Of a stretch of DNA of 64,000 nt, positions 1 through 6,115 are shown piece by piece. A program made the position numbers and the translations under genes. Below the pieces are notes generated by a model. The model saw only the letters and a list, made by a program, of their open reading frames with translations. It searched no databases and had not been told where the DNA came from. Origin of the DNA: Streptomyces sp. NBC_00620 (GTDB lineage: Bacteria > Actinomycetota > Actinomycetes > Streptomycetales > Streptomycetaceae); assembly GCF_026341825.1 (NCBI RefSeq), contig NZ_JAPENY010000003.1, positions 868,001 through 932,000 on the forward strand, written 5' to 3'. How positions within the stretch are numbered: the first letter of the stretch is position 1; each line of letters starts with the position of its first letter.

Positions 1-1
1 C

Positions 2-199
2 ACCACGTTTCCGGAGGACGAGTACAAACAGGCATGGCTGGACGCCGCCGCCGTCTACGGAGGCAAGTACCTGGTCGGCTCACGCTGGATCGTCAGCGCG
101 AAAGAGCCGGAGATGCTGGAGCAGTTCCGCACCAAGCTCGGCGGGACGATCGAGCAACTGCGCGGCATAGGCCCGACCATGGCACCGAGCTCGTCGTAG
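2..199 (+). CDS. C-terminal end of an unrecognised protein (cut by window edge)
   Basis: The window opens inside an open frame that runs to a TAG stop. The 65 visible residues are hydrophilic and probably helical, with the stretch LDAAAVYGGKYLVGSRWIVS followed by an acidic helix and a Pro/Ser tail. No motif lets me name it. The reading frame has the G/C third-position bias of real genes here, so I accept it as coding. It could be the end of a secreted or lipoprotein-type hypothetical protein, but that is a guess. Confidence 0.5.
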   Translation, partial: TTFPEDEYKQAWLDAAAVYGGKYLVGSRWIVSAKEPEMLEQFRTKLGGTIEQLRGIGPTMAPSSS

Positions 200-496
200 G
201 CGACGGCCCGTCAAACCCGCTGCGTACATCCCACCGGCCTGGAGGCTGCTGCTCCTACGCGGAGATGGGCGGCCTGTGGGTCTGCCAGTGCCGGGCATCC
301 TCCGCCCGAGCAGCCCGTTCGAGAAGATCATCGCCGCGTCGACGAAGGCGCCCGCGAGCGGCGTGCGACGGGTCATCGCGGATGGCGCGCGCCGAGTCAC
401 TGGCCCGGTCGGCCGCCACGGCCCCGCATCGCCCGTACCCTTCGTGGTGTCTACGGCGTCAGATAGAGGGCGCCAAATCACTGGAGGCAACACCTC
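200..496. other. Gene-free spacer upstream of rpoA, with possible minus-strand remnant
   Basis: No convincing complete gene is present. On the minus strand a frame ending at a TAG near position 256 encodes a charged helical stretch (for example LLERAARAEDARHWQTHRPP) that looks protein-like, but it has no start and a stop lies about 180 bases upstream, so it may be a decayed gene end. The promoter for rpoA must lie here; I cannot pick -35/-10 boxes with confidence. Confidence 0.3.
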
Positions 497-1513
497 GTGC
501 TTATTGCTCAGCGTCCGTCCCTGACCGAAGAGGTCGTCGACGAGTTCCGTTCCCGGTTCGTGATCGAGCCGCTGGAGCCGGGCTTCGGCTACACCCTCGG
601 CAACTCCCTGCGTCGTACGCTCCTCTCCTCGATCCCGGGTGCGGCTGTCACGTCCATCCGCGTCGACGGTGTCCTGCACGAGTTCACCACCGTGCCGGGT
701 GTCAAGGAGGACGTCACCGACCTGATCCTCAACATCAAGCAGCTGGTCGTGAGCAGCGAGCAGGACGAGCCCGTCGTGATGTACCTGCGCAAGCAGGGCC
801 CGGGTCTGGTCACCGCCGCCGACATCGCGCCCCCGGCCGGTGTCGAGGTGCACAACCCCGACCTCGTCCTCGCCACGCTCAACAGCAAGGGCAAGCTGGA
901 GATGGAGCTGACCGTCGAGCGCGGTCGCGGCTACGTCTCCGCCGTCCAGAACAAGCAGGTGGGCCAGGAGATCGGTCGTATCCCGGTCGACTCCATCTAC
1001 TCGCCGGTGCTGAAGGTCACGTACAAGGTCGAGGCCACGCGTGTCGAGCAGCGCACCGACTTCGACAAGCTGATCGTCGATGTCGAGACCAAGCAGGCCA
1101 TGCGTCCCCGTGACGCCATGGCGTCGGCCGGTAAGACGCTGGTCGAGCTGTTCGGTCTCGCTCGCGAGCTGAACATCGACGCCGAGGGCATCGACATGGG
1201 CCCGTCCCCCACGGACGCCGCTCTCGCCGCCGATCTCGCCCTGCCGATCGAGGAGCTCGAGCTCACCGTCCGGTCGTACAACTGCCTCAAGCGTGAGGGC
1301 GTCCACTCGGTGGGTGAGCTCCTGGCGCGCTCCGAGGCCGACCTCCTCGACATTCGCAACTTCGGTGCGAAGTCCATCGACGAGGTCAAGGCGAAGCTCG
1401 CCGGTCTGGGGCTGGGCCTCAAGGACAGCCCGCCCGGATTCGACCCGACCGCCGCCGCCTTCGGCGCGGACGACAACGCGGACGCGGGTTTCGTGGAGAC
1501 CGAGCAGTACTGA
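497..1513 (+). CDS. rpoA: DNA-directed RNA polymerase alpha subunit, stand-alone copy
   Basis: A 338-residue protein that reads as a full Streptomyces RNA polymerase alpha subunit. The N-terminal dimerisation domain (about residues 1-230) carries EPGFGYTLGNSLRRTLLSS. The C-terminal domain (about 250-312) carries LTVRSYNCLKREGVHSVGEL and RNFGAKSIDEVKAKL, which binds UP elements and activators. It starts at a GTG with GGAGG nine bases upstream. The family is normally about 340 residues and sits between rpsD and rplQ. Here there is an unknown gene before it and a transposase scrap after it, with no ribosomal gene nearby. All domains are intact, so it is probably a second, expressed copy, or else the sole rpoA displaced by rearrangement. 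Identity as alpha is nearly certain; its role as an alternative subunit is inference. Confidence 0.97.
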   Translation: MLIAQRPSLTEEVVDEFRSRFVIEPLEPGFGYTLGNSLRRTLLSSIPGAAVTSIRVDGVLHEFTTVPGVKEDVTDLILNIKQLVVSSEQDEPVVMYLRKQGPGLVTAADIAPPAGVEVHNPDLVLATLNSKGKLEMELTVERGRGYVSAVQNKQVGQEIGRIPVDSIYSPVLKVTYKVEATRVEQRTDFDKLIVDVETKQAMRPRDAMASAGKTLVELFGLARELNIDAEGIDMGPSPTDAALAADLALPIEELELTVRSYNCLKREGVHSVGELLARSEADLLDIRNFGAKSIDEVKAKLAGLGLGLKDSPPGFDPTAAAFGADDNADAGFVETEQY

Positions 1514-1735
1514 ACACTGCGCTACGGCGGTCGATGCCGACACCCGCCTGATGGTTGCCACCCGTCGTCCGGTGGCGGGCAACATCGCCGACGCGCACAC
1601 CTTTCGGGACACCGGCCTGGCCGAGGTCTGCTCCGGCACCGCAGTGCTCGCCGACGGCGCCTACTGCGCACCGGCCTCGTCACCCCGCATCGTCGGGCGC
1701 ACCGCACTGCCCGCACACGGACTTCTGGAACACGC
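1514..1735 (+). pseudogene. IS5-type DDE transposase fragment
   Basis: Directly after rpoA a frame translates as VDADTRLMVATRRPVAGNIA followed by DAHTFRDTGLAEVC and TAVLADGAYCAP. This is the central part of an IS5/IS1182-like DDE transposase (catalytic Asp region and the later ADGAY block). There is no start codon of its own, no N-terminal part, and the frame is lost soon after ADGAYCAP. It is a scar of a former insertion next to rpoA. A matching C-terminal transposase scrap lies at 4.04-4.14 kb on the other strand. Confidence 0.7.
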
Positions 1736-1753
1736 TTTACGGCGTGTTCCAGA
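1724..1753. terminator. 12-bp perfect hairpin between transposase scrap and ECF sigma gene
   Basis: TCTGGAACACGC and its exact reverse complement GCGTGTTCCAGA are separated by the 6-base loop TTTACG. It sits downstream of both the rpoA/transposase segment (plus strand) and the convergent sigma-factor gene (minus strand), so it may terminate both. There is no U-run, as is common for Streptomyces terminators. Confidence 0.6.
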
Positions 1754-1816
1754 TGTGCGCTCGGTGCGGGTTGGTGCTGGTCACGATCCAATCGCTGCGG
1801 CGTTTCGGATCGTTCC

Positions 1817-2755
1817 TCAGCGAATCCGCCAGGGTCGGAGCTTCTCGGGGTTTCGCACCGCCCAGATATGCCTGATCCGGTCGCCCGCGATCTCGAACGC
1901 GAACACGGTCGCGAGGTTGCCGTCCTGCTGCGCGACCAAGCCGGGCAGGCCGTTGACCGTGCACTCCAGGAACTTCGTGCGGTCGCCCGACACACGCGCG
2001 ATCTCGGCGTAGGCACGTGCGATCTGCTCACCGCCCACGATCGGGTGCAGGTGGGTGACGGCCAGCCCGCCGCCGTCGGCGGTCGCTGTGGCGTCGGGGT
2101 CGAGCAGGCTGATCAGGGCGTCGATGTCCTTGGCCTCCCACGCCGTTTTGAACTGCCTGACGATGCCGGCCTGCCCGGCGCTCGGGCCCGCCGGGGTCTG
2201 CGCAGTGCCGATGCGACGGCGGGCGGACGAGGCCAGTTGGCGGCACGCCGCCGGAGTGCGGCCGACGATCTCGGCAACCTCGCCGAAGGGGTAGCGGAAG
2301 ACGTCGTGCAGGACGAACGCGACACGCTCGGCCGGGGTCATGGAATCGAGGACGACCAGGAAGGCCATCGTCACCGACTCGTCGAGGGTGACCCGATCGG
2401 CCGGGTCGATCCCGCCGACGCCGGAGCGCCCGGTGATCCACTCCGTGGGCTCGGGCAGCGGTTCCGGGATCCAGTCACCCACATACGTCTCCCGCCTGGC
2501 CCGTGCCGAGCCGAGCAGGTTCAGGCAGATGCGGCTGGCGACCGTCACCAGCCAGGCGCCGGGCGACTCGATGGCCTGCTGCTCCCGTGCGGACATGGCG
2601 TACCAGCGGGCGTAGGTCTCCTGCACGACGTCCTCGGCGTCGGCAAGAGACCCGAGGAGTCGATAGCCGAGGTTGATCAGCCGGCGCCGCTCGCTCATGA
2701 TCGCGCTGAGACCCGGATCGCTCTGATCGTCGCCGGGCTCGGCTCTGGTGGTCAT
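1817..2755 (-). CDS. ECF RNA polymerase sigma factor with C-terminal SnoaL domain (SigJ-like)
   Basis: A 312-residue extracytoplasmic-function sigma factor. Region 2 lies near residues 22-85 (RRRLINLGYRLLGSLADAED, then VVQETYARWY). Region 4 lies near 125-180 (MTPAERVAFVLHDVFRYPFG, then VAEIVGRTPAACRQLASSAR). The last 115 residues form a SnoaL/NTF2-like domain (FKTAWEAKDIDALISLLDPD). This is the SigJ/ECF41-type arrangement, in which the SnoaL tail tunes sigma activity and no separate membrane anti-sigma is needed. I chose the ATG giving MTTRAEPGDD because it lies just inside the divergent promoter region; an internal MSERRRL start is possible. It is divergent from a SnoaL-LUD gene, a likely target. 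Confidence 0.92.
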   Translation of the reverse strand: MTTRAEPGDDQSDPGLSAIMSERRRLINLGYRLLGSLADAEDVVQETYARWYAMSAREQQAIESPGAWLVTVASRICLNLLGSARARRETYVGDWIPEPLPEPTEWITGRSGVGGIDPADRVTLDESVTMAFLVVLDSMTPAERVAFVLHDVFRYPFGEVAEIVGRTPAACRQLASSARRRIGTAQTPAGPSAGQAGIVRQFKTAWEAKDIDALISLLDPDATATADGGGLAVTHLHPIVGGEQIARAYAEIARVSGDRTKFLECTVNGLPGLVAQQDGNLATVFAFEIAGDRIRHIWAVRNPEKLRPWRIR

Positions 2756-2797
2756 GGTCCGGCCGTCTCCCTCGCTCGCTTCTGTGCCTCTACCCGA

Positions 2798-2868
2798 TAC
2801 GACAAGACAGCGCACGGGAATGTGAGGCCGACGCTCCGCCTCACATTCCGAAGGGCTGCGTTGTCGTA
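2798..2868. promoter_or_regulatory. Large nested inverted repeat in the sigma/SnoaL-LUD divergent promoter
   Basis: The inner arms GGAATGTGAGG (2817-2827) and CCTCACATTCC (2839-2849) are exact inverted repeats 11 bases apart. The outer arms TACGACAA (2798-2805) and TTGTCGTA (2861-2868) are also exact, with CGCA/TGCG pairing between them. The symmetry lies between two divergent genes, so it is likely an operator or a paired promoter recognised on both strands. The protein that binds is unknown. Confidence 0.55.
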
Positions 2869-2904
2869 CCGGTGATGACGACAACAAGACCGAGAGGGAC
2901 CCCG

Positions 2905-4005
2905 ATGAACGACTTCCAGGCCATCGCGGACCGCGTCGAGATCGAGGCGCTGCGCGGCGAGTTCACCGACGCGGTGATGATGCGCGACCGACCCCGCCTG
3001 GCATCGCTGTTCACACCGGACGGTGCCCTGCGTATGCCCGACATCCCCGCCGAGCAGATCGGCCGCGAGGAGATCCGTGCCGGGGGCGAGCGGCTGCAGA
3101 GCCAGTGGGACTTCTTCGTGCAGACCACACACCCCGGCACGATCCTGCTCGACGGCGACACCGCGACCGGCCGCGCCTACGTCCAAGAGCTCGCGCGCAC
3201 CCTCGACGGACGCCAGGGTCTGAACTACGCCGTCTACCACGACCGCTACCAACGCACCACGGAGGGCTGGAAGTTCGCCGAGCGGTTGTACGAGGTCAGG
3301 TACCTCGACACCTCCCCGCTGGCGGGCGCGGCGCCCCACCCGGCGCAGGGCTCCGGGACCAACCCGGCAGACGCCACGGCCACCCCGGCGCCGGCCGCAT
3401 CCTTCACCGACCCGGCAACGGCCGAACGACTGGAGCGGGTAGCCGCCGCGCTGCGTGCGGGCGGCTTCGCCGCCGAGATCCTGGAGGACGCCGCAGAAGC
3501 GCGCGCCCGCATCAAGGACCTGGTGCCCGAGGGCGCCAGCGTCCTCACCGGAGCCAGCGAGACCCTCCGGCTGTCCGGCATCGACGAGGACATCAACACC
3601 GGCGGCCGGTACGACGCCATCAGGCCGCGCCTCCTGGCCATCGACCGTGCCACCGGCGCCGACGAGATCCGAAGGCTGGCCGCCGGCCCGGAATTCGTCG
3701 TCAACAGCGTCGCCGCGGTCACCGAGACCGGCTCGCTCGTTCTTGCCTCGGGCAGCGGCAGCCAACTCCCTGCCAACGCCGGCGGCGCCGCCCACGCGGT
3801 CTGGATCGTCGGCGCGCAAAAGGTGGTGCCTGACCTGAGCACAGCGCTGCGCCGCGTCGAGGAGCACGCCCTCCCACTGGAGAACGCCCGCGCCCAGGCG
3901 GTGTACGGGATGCCCAGCGCCGTCAACCGCCTGCTCATCCTCAACGCGGAACCCCACCCAGGGCGCGGCACCGTGCTGCTTCTCCGAGAGGCCATCGGAT
4001 ACTGA
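2905..4005 (+). CDS. SnoaL-like domain fused to a LUD (lactate utilisation, DUF162) domain
   Basis: A 366-residue fusion. The N-terminal part (about residues 3-130) is a SnoaL/NTF2-like domain (MNDFQAIADRVEIEALRGEF, YHDRYQRTTEGWKFAERLYE). A Pro/Ala-rich linker of about 35 residues leads to a C-terminal LUD domain (about 170-366) with VPEGASVLTGASETLRLSGI, VTETGSLVLASGSGSQLPAN and VWIVGAQKVVPDLSTALRRV. LUD domains occur in LutB/LutC proteins of L-lactate oxidation. Here there is no lutA or iron-sulfur partner. I chose the ATG after GAGAGGGA; an upstream in-frame ATG would add 11 residues. Divergent from an ECF sigma that also ends in SnoaL. Function is not established. Confidence 0.85.
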   Translation: MNDFQAIADRVEIEALRGEFTDAVMMRDRPRLASLFTPDGALRMPDIPAEQIGREEIRAGGERLQSQWDFFVQTTHPGTILLDGDTATGRAYVQELARTLDGRQGLNYAVYHDRYQRTTEGWKFAERLYEVRYLDTSPLAGAAPHPAQGSGTNPADATATPAPAASFTDPATAERLERVAAALRAGGFAAEILEDAAEARARIKDLVPEGASVLTGASETLRLSGIDEDINTGGRYDAIRPRLLAIDRATGADEIRRLAAGPEFVVNSVAAVTETGSLVLASGSGSQLPANAGGAAHAVWIVGAQKVVPDLSTALRRVEEHALPLENARAQAVYGMPSAVNRLLILNAEPHPGRGTVLLLREAIGY

Positions 4006-4036
4006 CCCCGGCCCAGGGTCCGTTTGACTCACGGGC

Positions 4037-4136
4037 TCAGAGCCAGTCATCGATGGCGGCGATCTGGACGGCGGCTTCGTAGCGGACTGCGAGCTTGTCG
4101 CGACGGGTCGCCACGGTTCCGTGCCGCTTGAGGCGG
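4037..4136 (-). pseudogene. IS5-type transposase C-terminal scrap
   Basis: Read on the minus strand the segment gives RLKRHGTVATRRDKLAVRYE and then AAVQIAAIDDWL before a TGA. This is the typical C-terminus of IS5-family DDE transposases (the VATRYDK...IAAI..WL pattern). Everything upstream of it is missing. Together with the scrap at 1.5-1.7 kb it brackets the sigma factor and SnoaL-LUD genes. Confidence 0.65.
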
Positions 4137-4300
4137 TTGCTTCCACCGCTCCCCGGCACCTGCGATGACCCGCCTGATCTGCCGGTTCAGGGATGGTGCA
4201 CCGAATGCCTCGGCGCCACGGAAGGGCGCGGTTGGCGCGAGACGAGTGGGCCCGGTCATCCCGCACCGGTAGCGGGCGAGCGCGAGGACGGCCGCTCGCC

Positions 4301-4478
4301 CTGGTCCCCGGTGTGGGCCACACCGTCGGTATCGGCGTCGGCATCGCCCGCCGGCCGGCAGCGTCGGGCTGGGACATTGCCTTCACCTACTGGCCGCCTA
4401 CGACGACCGCACGACCTGGGGCACGGAGCCCGGCGCGGCGGGGCGATCAGCCAAGCTCTGGCCGAGATCGGAAACAAC
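4301..4478 (+). pseudogene. Frameshifted short-chain dehydrogenase remnant
   Basis: A short run reads VGHTVGIGVGIARRPAASGW then DIAFTYW, an SDR N-terminus with the glycine-rich nucleotide-binding pattern. The frame then shifts to give LAAYDDRTTWGTEPGAA and shifts again to AISQALAEIGN. At least two frameshifts and no catalytic Tyr-Lys region are visible, so this is a decayed fragment. It lies between a transposase scrap and a tRNA gene. Confidence 0.55.
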
Positions 4479-4487
4479 CCATACGAA

Positions 4488-4523
4488 AAGGGCCCCCACA
4501 GGCTCTCGCCTGCGAAGACCCTT
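4488..4523 (-). terminator. Terminator downstream of tRNA-Pro
   Basis: On the minus strand AAGGG and GCCTG-type arms fold around a 4-base loop (GAGA) with an internal bulge, and are followed by TTTT. It begins 8 bases beyond the 3' end of the tRNA, which fits intrinsic termination of the tRNA transcript. Confidence 0.6.
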
Positions 4524-4530
4524 CACACCG

Positions 4531-4604
<74 letters not shown>

Positions 4605-4705
4605 GTGCGTTTCACCCGCGATATCCCGCGAGATCGTGCGAACAGAACTTTACCCCACGCCGGGGGCTGCTCCGTGAGGGGCTCGGGGCGCGCGACAATC
4701 GGCTC

Positions 4706-5230
4706 ATGAGCGGGACATCTGAGGTTGAGCAGGGCGACGGGCGGGACCGGGACCCGGACGGGCGGGCGCGGAATGCCCGGCCGCGTGACGGGCTGGGGCG
4801 GCCGCTGCCGTATGGCGCGGACGGTGTGGAGCGGCAGCCGGAGGGTCTCGTACGCAGTCCCGAGGCGACCGTCGCCGAGGCGCAGGCCCTGCTGGACGGC
4901 GGGAAACCGTTCCACGCGCACGAGGTCTTCGAGGACGCCTGGAAGGCGGGCCCGGAAGAGGAGCGCGCGCTGTGGCGGGGCCTGGCCCAGCTCGCAGTGG
5001 GGCTCACACACGCGGCCAGGGGCAATACGACGGGTGGCGCCCGGCTGCTGCGGCGCGGTGCCGGGGCGGTGGAGGAGTGGTCTTCGGTGACCGGCCGGGC
5101 ACACCCGTACGGGATGGAGCTCGGGGAACTGGCAGCCTGGGCAAGGGAGTTGGCGGGAGTCGTGGAGCGGGACGGTACGGCGATCAGCGCGGAGACATGG
5201 GCGCCGCGGCTGCTGGGACGCGGAGCCTGA
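4706..5230 (+). CDS. DUF309 domain protein
   Basis: A 174-residue protein. Its centre has the DUF309 signature around residues 70-130: AQALLDGGKPFHAHEVFEDA, then WKAGPEEERALWRGLAQLAV. The HxHEVFEDxW motif is the hallmark; the domain is an all-helical fold of unknown biochemical role. The first 55 residues are a charged, disordered extension. The start is the ATG giving MSGTSEVEQGD; no strong ribosome site is seen. It lies between tRNA-Pro and cobF, about 70 bases from cobF. Confidence 0.8.
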   Translation: MSGTSEVEQGDGRDRDPDGRARNARPRDGLGRPLPYGADGVERQPEGLVRSPEATVAEAQALLDGGKPFHAHEVFEDAWKAGPEEERALWRGLAQLAVGLTHAARGNTTGGARLLRRGAGAVEEWSSVTGRAHPYGMELGELAAWARELAGVVERDGTAISAETWAPRLLGRGA

Positions 5231-5300
5231 CGCGGCCGTCGCCTCGGGGCACCCCGGATGCGGTGGACCCACTGTCAGTGGCGTGCGGCAGACTCTCGGT

Positions 5301-6071
5301 GTGCGAAAGATTCATGTCATCGGGATTGGGTCGGGTGACCCCGACCAGCTCACGCTTCAGGCGGTCAAGGCGCTGAGGGACACGGACGTGTTCTTCATCC
5401 TGGACAAGGGCGAGGTGAAGGCCGACCTCGTCCAGCTGCGCCGTGACATCCTCGACGCGCACATACCCGAGGGGGCGTACCGGCTGGTCGAGGCACGTGA
5501 CCCGGACCGCGACCGGGCCGCCGGGGGTTCGGCGTACTCGCCGGCGGTCGGGGACTGGCGCAGCGCCCGTGCCGACATCTACGAGCGGCTGATCTCCGAG
5601 GAGCTGGGCGAGGAGGAGAGCGGCGCGTTCCTGGTGTGGGGCGATCCCTCGCTGTACGACAGCACGCTCGGGATTCTGGAGGAGATCCTGGAGCGGGGTG
5701 CGGTGGCGTTCACGTACGACGTCGTTCCCGGGATCAGCAGTGTGTCGGCGCTCGTCGCCAGGCACCGCACGGGGCTGAACCGGGTCGCCCGGCCCGTCCA
5801 GATCACCACGGGCCGCCGCCTCGCGGAGGGCTTCCCCGACGGCGTCGACGACGTGGTCGTCATGCTCGACGCCCATCAGACCTTCCGGCAGTACGCCGAC
5901 GAGGACATCGACATCTACTGGGGCGCCTACATAGGCACCCCCGACGAAATCCTCGCCTCCGGCCCGATAGCCGAGGCCGCCCCCCGTATCGAGCGCCTGC
6001 GCGCCGAGGCCCGGGAGCGCAAGGGATGGATCATGGACACGTACCTGCTGCGCAGGCGTCCGAAGGGCTAG
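5301..6071 (+). CDS. cobF: Precorrin-6A synthase (deacetylating), CobF
   Basis: A 256-residue SAM-dependent methyltransferase of the corrin-ring (tetrapyrrole methylase) family. The N-terminus MRKIHVIGIGSGDPDQLTLQ carries the GxGxGD loop, and VWGDPSLYDS is the second conserved block, followed by VVPGISSVSALVARHRTGLN. The QITTGRRLAEGFPDG and IYWGAYIGTPDEILASGPI blocks match CobF, which methylates precorrin-5 at C-1 with loss of acetate in aerobic cobalamin synthesis. I prefer the GTG six codons inside the longest frame because it gives the usual MRKIHVI start. The pathway partner cobK lies 2.2 kb away on the opposite strand. Confidence 0.93.
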   Translation: MRKIHVIGIGSGDPDQLTLQAVKALRDTDVFFILDKGEVKADLVQLRRDILDAHIPEGAYRLVEARDPDRDRAAGGSAYSPAVGDWRSARADIYERLISEELGEEESGAFLVWGDPSLYDSTLGILEEILERGAVAFTYDVVPGISSVSALVARHRTGLNRVARPVQITTGRRLAEGFPDGVDDVVVMLDAHQTFRQYADEDIDIYWGAYIGTPDEILASGPIAEAAPRIERLRAEARERKGWIMDTYLLRRRPKG

Positions 6072-6115
6072 CGCGCTCGACGGGCGGGGGCCGTACGCCG
6101 GGCGGGTCGTCCCGC

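Noticed and set aside
80..1639. A 519-codon open frame on the minus strand over rpoA
   Set aside because: It is antisense to a confidently identified gene, has low-complexity Arg/Val/Asp composition and matches no family; it is a shadow of GC-rich codon bias.
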